Source: Chitinophaga pinensis
GTDB lineage: Bacteria > Bacteroidota > Bacteroidia > SXHM01
Direction: 5' to 3'
NCBI GenBank assembly: GCA_945870105.1
Contig: CAMBRL010000019.1
Location: 1 to 35,240, forward strand
Length of the DNA stretch: 35,240 nucleotides
In this document: positions 16,670 to 25,633 of the stretch, one piece after another
Layout: each line of letters opens with the position of its first letter
How positions within the stretch are numbered: position 1 is the stretch's first letter
Program-made: the position numbers and the translations under genes
The notes under the pieces: generated by a model
What the model saw: only the letters and a program-made list of their open reading frames with translations
Databases searched by the model: none
Told to the model about the DNA's origin: nothing

Positions 16670-17956
16670 ATGAGCGAAAAAGCAACACTTATTTTAGAAG
16701 GGAAAAACTTCGAATTACCTGTTATCACTGGCACAGAGAACGAAAAAGCTATTGACATAACAAAGCTGCGCGACCTTACCGGATACATCACACTCGATTC
16801 CGGTTACAAAAACACAGGAGCTACACAAAGCCAGATTACATTTCTGGATGGCGAAACCGGAATACTGCGTTACCGCGGCTATCCGATTGAGCAACTGGCC
16901 GAGCAATCAAGTTTCCTTGAAGTGGCTTATCTGCTTATTTATGGAACACTTCCGAGCACTGATCAGTTTGATGATTTTTCAAAAAAAATAGTTCGCCATA
17001 CACTCATTCACGAGGATATGAAACGCTTTTATGAAGCGTTTCCTAAAAAAGCACATCCTATGGCTGTATTGGCTTCCATGCTCTGCACGCTTTCAACTTT
17101 TTATCCGGAGTCGCAGCAAACAAACCGCCCGTGGGAAGAAGTAGAGACTACAGTGCACCGCTTACTTGCAAAAATTTCTACCATATCTGCATGGGCATAC
17201 AAAAACTCTGTTGGACATCCTGTTGTTTATCCTCAGAACAAATACAATTACGTTGAGAATTTTCTGAACATGATGTTCTCAATGCCTACCGAACAATATG
17301 AAATTGACCCTGTAATTGTTCAGGCGCTCGACAAACTTTTAATCCTTCATGCCGACCACGAGCAAAACTGTTCAGCATCTACAGTCCGTATGGTAGGCTC
17401 ATCACACGCTAACTTATATTCTTCAGTTTCAGCTGGAGCAATTGCACTCTGGGGACCGCTTCACGGTGGAGCAAATCAGGAAGTAATTGAAATGCTTCAA
17501 AAAATTCAGGCTGACGGTGGTAACTACAAAAAATGGGTTGATAAAGCAAAAGACAAAAGCGACCCTTTTAAACTGATGGGCTTTGGACACAGAGTTTACA
17601 AAAACTTTGATCCGCGTGCTAAAATCATTAAAAAAGCATGTGATGATGTGTTAAACAAACTCGGTATCAACGACCCTATTCTTGATCTTGCAAAACATCT
17701 GGAAGAAGTTGCTCTGAATGATGAATATTTTGTTGAACGCAAATTATACCCTAATGTAGATTTCTACTCAGGTATTATTTACAAAGCAATTGGCATTCCA
17801 ACTGAAATGTTTACCGTAATGTTTGCACTGGGCCGCCTGCCGGGTTGGATTGCACAATGGAAAGAAATGATTGCTGCAAAAGAACCTATCGGAAGACCAA
17901 GACAGATTTACACAGGAGAAACAGAACGTAATTACGTTCCGATTGCGAAGAGGTAA
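16670..17956 (+). CDS. gltA: Citrate synthase
   Basis: 428 residues, the length of the hexameric type II enzymes such as E. coli GltA. It condenses acetyl-CoA with oxaloacetate to open the TCA cycle. Signatures: the N-terminal ELPVITGTENEKAIDITKLR, LDGETGILRYRGYPIEQLAE, the catalytic His regions LHGGANQEVIEML and GFGHRVYKNFDPRAK, and the catalytic Asp in NVDFYSGIIYKAIG. It is preceded by a 106-base gap without a clear TAnnTTTG box and followed by a GC-rich hairpin shared with the convergent gap gene. Confidence 0.97.
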   Translation: MSEKATLILEGKNFELPVITGTENEKAIDITKLRDLTGYITLDSGYKNTGATQSQITFLDGETGILRYRGYPIEQLAEQSSFLEVAYLLIYGTLPSTDQFDDFSKKIVRHTLIHEDMKRFYEAFPKKAHPMAVLASMLCTLSTFYPESQQTNRPWEEVETTVHRLLAKISTISAWAYKNSVGHPVVYPQNKYNYVENFLNMMFSMPTEQYEIDPVIVQALDKLLILHADHEQNCSASTVRMVGSSHANLYSSVSAGAIALWGPLHGGANQEVIEMLQKIQADGGNYKKWVDKAKDKSDPFKLMGFGHRVYKNFDPRAKIIKKACDDVLNKLGINDPILDLAKHLEEVALNDEYFVERKLYPNVDFYSGIIYKAIGIPTEMFTVMFALGRLPGWIAQWKEMIAAKEPIGRPRQIYTGETERNYVPIAKR

Positions 17957-17960
17957 GAAT

Positions 17961-17989
17961 CCTCACCCTGCCCTCTCCAAAGGAGAGGG
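17961..17989. repeat. Hairpin repeat between convergent genes, possible terminator
   Basis: The hairpin CCCTCTCC-AAA-GGAGAGGG (17971-17989) is preceded by CCTCACCCTG. The 8-bp stem is perfect, but only a short T-run follows. From general knowledge, this sequence recurs widely in Bacteroidota. It lies exactly between the gltA stop and the gap stop (17991). Confidence 0.55.
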
Positions 17990-17990
17990 T

Positions 17991-18977
17991 TTATAGCCTT
18001 TCCACTAAATCAGCGAGCCGGTTACTATAGCCGGCTTCGTTGTCATACCACCCTATTACCTTCACCATATGTCCAACTACGGAAGTAAGTTCAGCATCTA
18101 AAATGCAGGAGTTTGGGTTGCCAACAATATCAATGGAAACCAACGGCTCAGTTGAATACTCCAGAATTCCTTTCATGCTGGTTTCGGAAGCTTTCTTAAA
18201 AGCTGCATTTATTTCCTCTACCGTTGCATCTTTTTTCAGTGTGCAGGTAATATCTGTTAAAGAACCATCGGGAACTGGAACACGGAAACCGCAACCTCCC
18301 ATTTTGCCTTCAAGGTGAGGAAATATTTTGGTAATGGCTTTTGCAGCACCTGTTGTAGTAGGTATCATGGAAACTGCTGCTGCTCTTGCTCTGCGTAAAT
18401 CTTTGTGTGGTGCATCGTGCAAACGCTGGTCGCCTGTATAGGAGTGTACAGTGGAGATGTAACAGCTTTCAACGCCCCAGTTATCATCCAGTATTTTTAT
18501 CATGGGCGCACCGCAATTAGTAGTACATGAAGCAGCGGAAATTATTTTTTCAGTGCCGTCAAGAATATTTTCGTTCACACCCAGCACAACAGTTTTCACA
18601 TCATCACCACTTGCAGGAGCAGAAATAATTACCCGTTTTGCCCCTGCTGTAAGGTGAGTAGATGCCTCGCTGCTTTTGGTAAATTTTCCGGTACTTTCAA
18701 TTACAAAGTCAACATCTAACTCTTTCCATGGCAGGTTTGCAGGGTCTTTCTCTGCAAATACTTTTATCTTTTTTCCATTAATGAAAATAAAATTTTCACC
18801 TGCTTCAACACTGCCGTTGAATTTACGGTGGACTGAATCATATTTAAAAAGATGTGCAAGCGTTTTGGTATCGGTTAAATCATTGATGGCAACTACTTCC
18901 ACTTTATTCCTTTCCAATAAAGCTCGCAGCGTTATTCTTCCTATTCTTCCAAAACCGTTGATGGCTATTTTTTTCAT
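17991..18977 (-). CDS. gap: Glyceraldehyde-3-phosphate dehydrogenase, type I
   Basis: A 328-residue NAD-linked glycolytic GAPDH. The Rossmann start INGFGRIGR is present, Asp33 in AINDL favours NAD, the catalytic Cys151 lies in SAASCTTNCGAP, and His178 in the conserved STVHSYTGDQ. Further signatures are RAAAVSMIPTTTGAAKA and GWYDNEAGYSNRLADL. It converges with gltA. A TATCTTTG -7 box lies 23 bases upstream (19001-19008). Confidence 0.97.
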   Translation of the reverse strand: MKKIAINGFGRIGRITLRALLERNKVEVVAINDLTDTKTLAHLFKYDSVHRKFNGSVEAGENFIFINGKKIKVFAEKDPANLPWKELDVDFVIESTGKFTKSSEASTHLTAGAKRVIISAPASGDDVKTVVLGVNENILDGTEKIISAASCTTNCGAPMIKILDDNWGVESCYISTVHSYTGDQRLHDAPHKDLRRARAAAVSMIPTTTGAAKAITKIFPHLEGKMGGCGFRVPVPDGSLTDITCTLKKDATVEEINAAFKKASETSMKGILEYSTEPLVSIDIVGNPNSCILDAELTSVVGHMVKVIGWYDNEAGYSNRLADLVERL

Positions 18978-19000
18978 GTGAGATATAAAATATGAGTGGG

Positions 19001-19008
19001 CAAAGATA
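19001..19008 (-). promoter_or_regulatory. -7 box TATCTTTG for gap
   Basis: A minus-strand exact TAnnTTTG match with 23 bases between it and the gap ATG. Confidence 0.6.
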
Positions 19009-19019
19009 CTGCATAAAAC

Positions 19020-19056
19020 AAAAAAGCCTCCGCGATTGTCGCGAAGGCTTTTTTTG
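19020..19056 (-). terminator. Intrinsic terminator of the M43 protease gene
   Basis: The stem AAAAAAGCCTCCGCGA / TCGCGAAGGCTTTTTT with one mismatch and a TTG loop lies 18 bases after the protease stop on the minus strand. T-runs flank both sides, so it could also work on the plus strand. Confidence 0.8.
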
Positions 19057-19073
19057 TAAAAACTATAAGGTTA

Positions 19074-21230
19074 TTATTGAACGATCAACTTAACCGCAGT
19101 TGTTTTATCGTTGTAGTTAATCTGCAAGAAATAAATTCCTGCATCAATATTATTTACATCAACACTGTAAACCTGCTCACCTGCACTTACAGTTCCGTTG
19201 TAAACGCTTGCAACTGTTCTTCCAAGTACATCAACCAAGTTGAGCGACAATTTTCCGCTTTCTGGTGTATTCATAGAAATGCGGGTTAAACCATTTGATG
19301 GATTAGGATAGAGCTGAATGCCCAGCATAGAATTTAATTCTTCAACGCCTGTTGTATTTTCAATGCGGATTGCATCTAAGTAAAAATTATTACCTAAACC
19401 TGAACCAACTTCGTAAACAAATTTAAACTTCACATTGTCTGAATTTGCTGCTCCGGCAGGCACATTGGTTTGCTTCTCATTCCAGATACTTTGTGCATTT
19501 GGAACATATGAATCTGAATACAAACCTGCGTTTATAAGATTATCGCCTGACAATGCAAGTTGCGGAATTTGAGTCCAGCTTGTTCCGCAATTGGTTGAAT
19601 AATATACTTTGAAGGCATCGCCATCAACAGTAAATTCAAATGGTATAGTGTGGTCACCCAAAAAGGTGGTGCTTGCCCCAGAGTACTGATATTTAATAAT
19701 AAGCGGTGCCTGAAGATTGCTCAGGTTGTAAGATGGAGAAATCGCTTCTTCATACTCAAAAGTGGTATTTCCAATATTACGAACTCTTAATACACCTCCA
19801 CCTGATGGGGTAATTAAATTTCCTGCAACTTCCCATTTGTTTTGAGTGTTGTCAGGGTTAATAACAACCCAATTATTGTCAAAATCTGACTGGCTTTCAA
19901 AATCTTCAAAATAGGTATAATTAGCGGTAACAGATGGTGCGTCTGCAGCAATGTGAATGTAACCGGTTTTTGTAACGCTGCCGGCACCTGCGCTGCTGTT
20001 AGCTGTTAACGTAACTTCATATACTCCGGGTGCTGCATAGCTAACATTAGGTGAAGCTGCATTAGAAGCATCGGGGGTTCCACCGGGGAATGACCATGTG
20101 CGACCTGTTACAGTAGCGTTATAAGAAATATCATCAAAATTGATAGTAACACCTGTGCAGGCAAATCTTTTATTTGCCGTAAAATCTGCAATTGGTGAAC
20201 AAGCAACATCCGTATAATCATCATGCGTTCCTGTGGCCCACAGGTTAGCCTCTGACCACATGTATGAGCGAATTCCGTTTGTTCCTGTTGTTCCGCTAAA
20301 AGTATAATCCATTACATCACATTGACCGAGTGTAAACATGGTCTGACACTGATCAGATGAGTAGTCCATATAGTTCACCATCATTTCTCCGTTAATGCTA
20401 TCTGTTCCTGCACAAAGCGTGTCAGGTATGTATGGGAAATCATTAATACAAACTCCATAATTCGCTCTGCGTGCATTAGGTGTATCATCAATAGCATCTG
20501 TTCCGCAAATTTCATCACCCCATATATGGCGTAAACCCAACCAGTGACCAGCTTCGTGAACCAGCGTATTACCTGCACCTACTGCGCCTCCTATACTTCC
20601 AACCCATTTGTAATCCAGCACAACACCATCTGTACCGCACAAACCACCGGCAGGAAATTGAGCATAACCTATAACTCCTGATTGACCTACGTTAATACTT
20701 TTTACTATCCAAACATTAAAATATTGATAGCAATTCCAATCAATTACATCTTTAACACCATTACCATCAGAGGCCTGATTTGTTTTATTTGAAAAAGTTC
20801 TGGTAATACCTTCTGTGCAATTACCCAAAGGATCAAGTTGTGCAAGGCGGAATTCAATGTCCAAATCTCCTGCAACAGCAAGAAAAGGTGAAGGCGTACT
20901 TGCTCTGCTGTCATTTTCACCTCTGAATCCTTCGTTAAGAATTCTTAACTGATCCAGAATCTGTGCTTTTGAAACATTTTCGCTACCACCTTCATGTATT
21001 ACGTGAAATACAGTAGGAATAATATATTTCTCACCTTCTCTGAAACCAATAGGTTTATTGACTTTCCAATCAGCCAAACCCCTCTCAAATTCTTCGAACT
21101 GAGCAGCAATCTGCGGATTTTTTGCTATTTTTTGTTTTAGTAAAATATCAGCTCCGCACTTGTCCTGCTGAGCAAAAGACGTTGAAAAGGCAGCTGTTAT
21201 AATTAAGGCAGTAGTAACTAGTTTCTTCAT
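19074..21230 (-). CDS. Secreted M43 (pappalysin/cytophagalysin) zinc metalloprotease with PKD and T9SS domain
   Basis: 718 residues with a signal peptide (MKKLVTTALIITAAFSTSFA). The zinc-binding motif HExxHxxGxxH is HEAGHWLGLRH at 225-235, with a downstream Met-turn region NYMDYSSDQC, both typical of peptidase family M43. Cys pairs in the catalytic domain suggest disulfides. A PKD-like domain follows (~350-430; TWSFPGGTPDASNAASPNVSY), then a jelly-roll-like domain starting YFEDFESQSDF, and a C-terminal type A sorting domain (LGIQLYPNPSNGLTRISMN to VKLIVQ). It is exported through T9SS to the surface or medium, where it would degrade protein. Its -7 box TATATTTG is at 21251-21258. Confidence 0.92.
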   Translation of the reverse strand: MKKLVTTALIITAAFSTSFAQQDKCGADILLKQKIAKNPQIAAQFEEFERGLADWKVNKPIGFREGEKYIIPTVFHVIHEGGSENVSKAQILDQLRILNEGFRGENDSRASTPSPFLAVAGDLDIEFRLAQLDPLGNCTEGITRTFSNKTNQASDGNGVKDVIDWNCYQYFNVWIVKSINVGQSGVIGYAQFPAGGLCGTDGVVLDYKWVGSIGGAVGAGNTLVHEAGHWLGLRHIWGDEICGTDAIDDTPNARRANYGVCINDFPYIPDTLCAGTDSINGEMMVNYMDYSSDQCQTMFTLGQCDVMDYTFSGTTGTNGIRSYMWSEANLWATGTHDDYTDVACSPIADFTANKRFACTGVTINFDDISYNATVTGRTWSFPGGTPDASNAASPNVSYAAPGVYEVTLTANSSAGAGSVTKTGYIHIAADAPSVTANYTYFEDFESQSDFDNNWVVINPDNTQNKWEVAGNLITPSGGGVLRVRNIGNTTFEYEEAISPSYNLSNLQAPLIIKYQYSGASTTFLGDHTIPFEFTVDGDAFKVYYSTNCGTSWTQIPQLALSGDNLINAGLYSDSYVPNAQSIWNEKQTNVPAGAANSDNVKFKFVYEVGSGLGNNFYLDAIRIENTTGVEELNSMLGIQLYPNPSNGLTRISMNTPESGKLSLNLVDVLGRTVASVYNGTVSAGEQVYSVDVNNIDAGIYFLQINYNDKTTAVKLIVQ

Positions 21231-21250
21231 TTTATTAAATTTATGGAACG

Positions 21251-21258
21251 CAAATATA
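21251..21258 (-). promoter_or_regulatory. -7 box TATATTTG for the M43 protease gene
   Basis: A minus-strand exact TAnnTTTG match, 20 bases upstream of the ATG. Confidence 0.55.
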
Positions 21259-21329
21259 TTCGCTTGCTATGAATAAACCAAAACAAGTTTTTCGATTATT
21301 ATACAAGTCAAACAAATAGTTAAGGAATA

Positions 21330-22184
21330 TTAGAACAAATGTTTCTCAGCATGGTAAGACGAACGCACTAGCGGGCCGCTCTCAACATAACGGAAACCCT
21401 TTGCCAGTCCTGCTTTTTTATATAGCTCAAAGGTAGCAGGTTTTACAAATTCAACCACAGGTAAATGCTTGCGGGTAGGTTGTAAGTACTGCCCTATTGT
21501 CAGCACATCCAGACCAACATTAATTAAATCGTCCATGGTTTCCAGCACCTCTTCTTCCTTTTCACCCAGTCCAACCATAATTCCTGATTTGGTTCTCATG
21601 CCTCCGGTCTTTAATCGTTTTAGCACTTCAAGGCTGCGGTCGTATTTTGCCTGAATACGCACTTCTTTAGTCAGCCTGCGTACGGTTTCCATGTTATGCG
21701 AAACGATTTCTGGTGCCACATCAATGATGCGTTGCAGGTTTTCCCAATCGCCACGAAAATCAGGAATCAGTGTTTCCAGAGTTGTTGCGGGACTTTCTTT
21801 TCTTATTTCTTTAATGGTTTCGGCCCAGATAACAGAGCCTCCATCTTTCAGTTCATCCCTATCAACAGATGTTATAACACAGTGCTTAACGCCCATTAGA
21901 TTTACTGATTCGGCAACACGTTTGGGCTCTTCAAAATCAACAGGCAAAGGCCTTCCAGTTGCAACGGCACAAAAGCCGCACGATCGGGTACAGATGTTAC
22001 CCAATATCATAAAGGTTGCTGTTCCTGCGCCCCAGCATTCGCCCATATTCGGACAATTGCCGCTCTGACAAATGGTATGCAGCTTGTGTTTGCTTACTAT
22101 CTCGCGTACCTTAAGATAACTTTCTCCTGTGGGGAGTTTTACGCGAAGCCAGTCTGGCTTTTTTACTCTTTCTTCTGTAATCAT
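21330..22184 (-). CDS. lipA: Lipoyl synthase
   Basis: A 284-residue radical SAM enzyme that inserts two sulfurs into octanoyl groups on lipoyl domains. It has both clusters: the auxiliary Cys39-x4-Cys44-x5-Cys50 ([12 protein letters not shown]) and the radical SAM Cys65-x3-Cys69-x2-Cys72 (CTRSCGFC). The C-terminal RSSYH motif carries the conserved Ser that ligates the auxiliary cluster. It starts 8 bases after the upstream barrel gene on the same strand, so they probably form an operon. Confidence 0.97.
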   Translation of the reverse strand: MITEERVKKPDWLRVKLPTGESYLKVREIVSKHKLHTICQSGNCPNMGECWGAGTATFMILGNICTRSCGFCAVATGRPLPVDFEEPKRVAESVNLMGVKHCVITSVDRDELKDGGSVIWAETIKEIRKESPATTLETLIPDFRGDWENLQRIIDVAPEIVSHNMETVRRLTKEVRIQAKYDRSLEVLKRLKTGGMRTKSGIMVGLGEKEEEVLETMDDLINVGLDVLTIGQYLQPTRKHLPVVEFVKPATFELYKKAGLAKGFRYVESGPLVRSSYHAEKHLF

Positions 22185-22192
22185 TTATAAAA

Positions 22193-22972
22193 TCAATACC
22201 ACTTTTTCCCGAAATTAATTCCGATATAAAGTGAAACAAAATAAGGGTGATTATCGGCAAAAGCCATAATAGGAATTTGTTTGTAATAGCCATCCACCAC
22301 AATGCCTGCTTCAATAGCTTTTATATTATCCTGACGCGATGCGTATTCAAAACTCATTCCCGCTTTAATATACAAGCCCGGATATACTTTTAATTCATCC
22401 AACCCTTTTGTAAAAGGTGCTTTGCCGTAGATATTATCAATGTAATGTTTATCGGGATTATACTTTTCGGTAGAAAGACTAAACTCAAAAGGAACATTAG
22501 TAGGTACCAAAATTTCAAGGTAAACAGGTTTTGCAAAACCTAGTGAAAGTCCGCCATAAATATGAGCACTAATTTCAACACCTCCTCCCCTTCTGTCCTG
22601 ACGGTGTACCACCACCCACTGCCCACCGTAGCCTATCCTGCCAATGGTAAAGGTGTTCATTTTACCATACACAAATCCTTTTGAATTTTCGAAATATGGG
22701 TTTACCGATTTAAATTCTTTGGGATGTTTCATGCTCACAATATCCAGTTCCAGCATGCGTTTGAGTTTAGCAGTTTTGTGTTTTCCTCTGCGGAGATTTA
22801 TTCCCCATCCGTTGCTGTGCAGCAAGGCGCCAAAGGTAAATTCATGCTTCAAAAGAATTTCTTTATCACCCAGATTAGCAGTATCGGCAGGCGGTTCCAT
22901 TTTATCAAGCTGCGCAAAAACGGATGTTGCGGCAAAAAGCAATAAAATGATAAACTGAATTTTTCTGAGCAT
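22193..22972 (-). CDS. Outer-membrane beta-barrel protein of unknown function
   Basis: 259 residues with a signal peptide (MLRKIQFIILLLFAATSVFAQ). The mature part alternates polar and hydrophobic residues with many Gly and aromatics (EFTFGALLHSNGWGINLRRG, YGGLSLGFAKPVYLEIL, FVSLYIGINFGKKWY) and ends in an aromatic residue, as barrel proteins do. No enzymatic motif was seen. It lies 8 bases upstream of lipA and is probably co-transcribed from the TACCTTTG box at 22993-23000; no functional link to lipoylation can be seen in the sequence. Confidence 0.72.
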   Translation of the reverse strand: MLRKIQFIILLLFAATSVFAQLDKMEPPADTANLGDKEILLKHEFTFGALLHSNGWGINLRRGKHKTAKLKRMLELDIVSMKHPKEFKSVNPYFENSKGFVYGKMNTFTIGRIGYGGQWVVVHRQDRRGGGVEISAHIYGGLSLGFAKPVYLEILVPTNVPFEFSLSTEKYNPDKHYIDNIYGKAPFTKGLDELKVYPGLYIKAGMSFEYASRQDNIKAIEAGIVVDGYYKQIPIMAFADNHPYFVSLYIGINFGKKWY

Positions 22973-22992
22973 GAAATTTTGCTGTAGGCTTA

Positions 22993-23000
22993 CAAAGGTA
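22993..23000 (-). promoter_or_regulatory. -7 box TACCTTTG for the barrel-lipA unit
   Basis: A minus-strand exact TAnnTTTG match 20 bases before the ATG of the barrel gene. Confidence 0.55.
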
Positions 23001-23023
23001 GAAAGAATTAATTGATATTATCC

Positions 23024-23788
23024 CTACAATAGCCCCAACATATATTCCAGTATAGGCCTGCATTTATCCTCGCAGGCAGGATAAAACTCACCATGATGTT
23101 TATCACCGGAATTAGAAGGTTTGCCCCACCAGAATTCGGCAATAGATATTGGCTGCAGCCCTTGCTCAAAGGCATAGTGAAGTAGTTTGGGTGCAGCACA
23201 TTCTCCAGCACCCGATGGAGGGATTTTATTAGGCGTAGCTTCAAAAATAGAGCACACATTTTTCAGAACTCCATCTTTATTCAGAAAATTATAACTCTCA
23301 AATAATTGCTGTTGTAACAGGACCGACTTGGCTTTCCGCTCTTCTTTCAATCTTTCAATTTCCTGTAAATTATTTGTTGCTGCATCCTCCTCCAGTGCTT
23401 TTATTTTAGTGCCAATAGCAGTCAATTCCACCATTCCTTTGCTGATAAAATTATTGTTGGTAGCTATATCAAAAAGCGAAGGAACAAAAACCTGAGGATG
23501 TGGCTCATCAGCTATTTTGCCCGAGAAAGTGCAAAGGTAGCCCAACTTACCTTCTTTATTTTTCACTACCAACACCCCAAACATTTTGCCTTTTGCGATA
23601 CCCTGTTTTTCATTATCCGTTCCAAAATTATGTAGCCATGCATCTTGATTTTGGATAATGAATTCCTGCAACTGCTCTGCAGCAAGTTTGCAGATTTCAG
23701 GTGTGTTTATATCAAAGGGATTGTTGAACTGCTCGGGTATAAGCGAGGCAGAAGGCTCAACAATAAAAGGTATAAAGCAGCTATGCAT
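23024..23788 (-). CDS. Orphan N-terminal domain of an RluA-type pseudouridine synthase (catalytic domain absent)
   Basis: The 254 residues resemble the long N-terminal extension found in some RluA-family synthases: GKMFGVLVVKNKEGKLGYL, FSGKIADEPHPQVFVPSLFD, a helical Lys/Glu-rich segment (~130-165), SGAGECAAPKLLHYAFEQGL, SIAEFWWGKPSNSGDKHHGE and FYPACEDKCRPILEYML. In full-length proteins the catalytic domain (with an RLD motif) follows directly, but here a TAG stop comes four codons after ILEYML and no RLD domain lies downstream. It may be a naturally split or degenerate protein; without catalytic residues it cannot make pseudouridine alone. A weak TACCCTTG box (23797-23804) lies upstream. 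The family assignment is from memory of motif patterns. Confidence 0.6.
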   Translation of the reverse strand: MHSCFIPFIVEPSASLIPEQFNNPFDINTPEICKLAAEQLQEFIIQNQDAWLHNFGTDNEKQGIAKGKMFGVLVVKNKEGKLGYLCTFSGKIADEPHPQVFVPSLFDIATNNNFISKGMVELTAIGTKIKALEEDAATNNLQEIERLKEERKAKSVLLQQQLFESYNFLNKDGVLKNVCSIFEATPNKIPPSGAGECAAPKLLHYAFEQGLQPISIAEFWWGKPSNSGDKHHGEFYPACEDKCRPILEYMLGLL

Positions 23789-23817
23789 CGGAGATGCAAG
23801 GGTACAGCTATTTAACT

Positions 23818-23825
23818 TAATTTTG
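23818..23825 (+). promoter_or_regulatory. -7 box TAATTTTG
   Basis: An exact TAnnTTTG match 27 bases before ATG 23853. Confidence 0.5.
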
Positions 23826-23852
23826 CACGCTTAAATCCATCACTAATAGAAA

Positions 23853-24776
23853 ATGAAAAACAGTATCATGTTTATATCATCCTTGCTATTGGCAGCTGCC
23901 ATTCAAACTATTTACGCTCAAACGCTGTTACCGGAACATACTGTTACCGGAATTGAATTGCTTGGTGGGATTCCGCCCTGCTACAACCTGACCGAAAGTG
24001 CTTCTGTGTGCAACGGAGAAGTCTATACATTTCCTGATGGAACCTTCCAGACAATAACCGCACAGGTAGTACATACAAGCACATTGCAAACTGTAGGCGC
24101 GCCCTGCGACAGCATTATTGTTACAACGGTTGACGCACTTCCTACCTACCACTTATCTCAATCATTTTTCAATATCTGCACCGGTGTGGATTACACCTTC
24201 CCTGACGGAACTACTCAGACTATTCTTGCTCATACAGAGTACACCAGTAATCTTCAAACAGTAGGTTCGCTATGCGATAGCATTATTGAAACCATATTAA
24301 ACACCACCGATATCAGTCTTTCAGTATCGGTTGTGGGCAATATAATTACAGCGCAGCAGGGCAATGCCGGATATCAATGGGTGGATTGTGATAATGGATT
24401 TGCACCCATCAATGATGAAAACAATCAGTTTTATTCCGCCCCTTTCGGAAATTTTGCCGTTATCATTTATAAAGGTAATTGCACCGATACTTCAGCCTGC
24501 ACGCAGATTGGCACAGTGGGTATAGATGATGTGAATGCTACTACTATTTCTATTTACCCCAACCCAACCAATGGTATGTTTAAGGTAAATCTGGGTGGTG
24601 ACTATCGTGAGATGAATGTGATAATCCGAACCATAACGGGCCAACAGATTCACGCACAAAGGCTGCGTAATGTAAGCATGTTTGATGCTTACATTGAAGT
24701 GGATGCAGGGATGTATATTATGGAGTTGCAGGGCTCAAACGGACTGCATCTTATTTATAAGATAGTGAAGGAATAG
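23853..24776 (+). CDS. Small repeat-containing T9SS type A cargo
   Basis: 307 residues with a signal peptide (to about IYAQ, residue 23). Residues ~45-145 contain two copies of a ~57-residue repeat found in Bacteroidota surface proteins: VYTFPDGTFQTITAQ...TSTLQTVGAPCDSII and DYTFPDGTTQTILAH...TSNLQTVGSLCDSII. An Ig-like or short beta region follows (YQWVDCDNGFAPIND), and then a C-terminal sorting domain (TISIYPNPTNGMFKVNLGG to IYKIVKE). It would be secreted and anchored by T9SS. The sorting domain is clearly different from those of the 1-2.8 kb genes. No enzyme motif. Confidence 0.82.
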   Translation: MKNSIMFISSLLLAAAIQTIYAQTLLPEHTVTGIELLGGIPPCYNLTESASVCNGEVYTFPDGTFQTITAQVVHTSTLQTVGAPCDSIIVTTVDALPTYHLSQSFFNICTGVDYTFPDGTTQTILAHTEYTSNLQTVGSLCDSIIETILNTTDISLSVSVVGNIITAQQGNAGYQWVDCDNGFAPINDENNQFYSAPFGNFAVIIYKGNCTDTSACTQIGTVGIDDVNATTISIYPNPTNGMFKVNLGGDYREMNVIIRTITGQQIHAQRLRNVSMFDAYIEVDAGMYIMELQGSNGLHLIYKIVKE

Positions 24777-24781
24777 GATTT

Positions 24782-24811
24782 GTCTTGTACTGATAAAAAA
24801 CAGTGCAAGAC
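24782..24811 (+). terminator. Hairpin after the T9SS cargo gene, possible terminator
   Basis: GTCTTGTACTG and CAGTGCAAGAC form an 11-bp stem (one G-T pair) around an A-rich loop. There is no T-run after it, so termination is only possible. Confidence 0.4.
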
Positions 24812-24834
24812 CTATCCCGGGCAGCCTCAGAAAC

Positions 24835-25593
24835 TCAGCATTCAATATGCTCGTTCTTTAAAATGTCTTCAATCTTTTTTAAATCCTCTTCCGGATTTCT
24901 GATAATTCTATGAGCACTGTCGCAATTGAAAATATCATAAGACAGTTCAATCAGTTTAATGCCGTTTAAGGGAAGTTTTTCAGCTCTGCGCTGGTCGTAT
25001 ATTTTTCGTTGCTCTCCTCTGCTTACTCCGCTTACTGTTTTACCATTCGTTTTATTAAAATCATTTAACTGACCGTACTGCGCTTCCTTATATTCAACAA
25101 CCAGATTTAAGGACTGGTAATAAGCATCTACCGGCAGCGGGGTCCTTGTTATTCCGTCTTTATGTACATCGCCTAACAGAAAAGGAAAACGTTTTTGGCG
25201 GTCGCCTTTTTGTTTCAGTGCTGTATCACATAAGTCTATCACATAGGTTTCATCACTGAGCAAACGGGCTTGTTCAGCAGTCTGCTTTGTAGTTGAAACG
25301 GGTTCCTGTTTATATAAAGTAGTGGGTTTTGGAGCGTCTTTAGGAATAAAATACCAATAGGTATCTATTCCTTTTTTCTCTGCATGCACGTAGGGAATTA
25401 ATTGCAGTTGCTCTCTCTCGTTCAGACCTCTTAGAATATCTCTTATCGGCTTACCGTTTTTAATGTCTTTCCTGAAAATACCGGCAGCAATAAACTCGGG
25501 CATTAATGCTTTGGCAGGTATTATTTCAGTAGTTGTATTTTTTATAAAATACGCTTCAATTACGCTGTTGATGGTATCAATTTCTTTTATCAT
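24835..25593 (-). CDS. PD-(D/E)XK-type nuclease, restriction endonuclease-like
   Basis: 252 residues. The N-terminal ~85 residues look like a small winged-helix-type domain (FIAAGIFRKDIKNGKPIRDI, then TYWYFIP), followed by a Pro/Thr linker. The C-terminal half has a PD-(D/E)XK active-site pattern: PVDAYYQSLNLVVEYKEAQ with Asp156, Glu167 and Lys169, preceded by FLLGD and followed by RRAEKLPLNGIKLIELSYD, where the last strand often holds a specificity element. No methyltransferase lies nearby, so it is not an ordinary type II system; it may be an orphan restriction-like or repair nuclease. The region before the ATG contains two AGTAACTA copies. Function is inferred from the motif only. Confidence 0.65.
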   Translation of the reverse strand: MIKEIDTINSVIEAYFIKNTTTEIIPAKALMPEFIAAGIFRKDIKNGKPIRDILRGLNEREQLQLIPYVHAEKKGIDTYWYFIPKDAPKPTTLYKQEPVSTTKQTAEQARLLSDETYVIDLCDTALKQKGDRQKRFPFLLGDVHKDGITRTPLPVDAYYQSLNLVVEYKEAQYGQLNDFNKTNGKTVSGVSRGEQRKIYDQRRAEKLPLNGIKLIELSYDIFNCDSAHRIIRNPEEDLKKIEDILKNEHIEC

Positions 25594-25633
25594 AGTTACT
25601 CATATTTTAGTTACTGAGCGGCTACAAAGAAAA

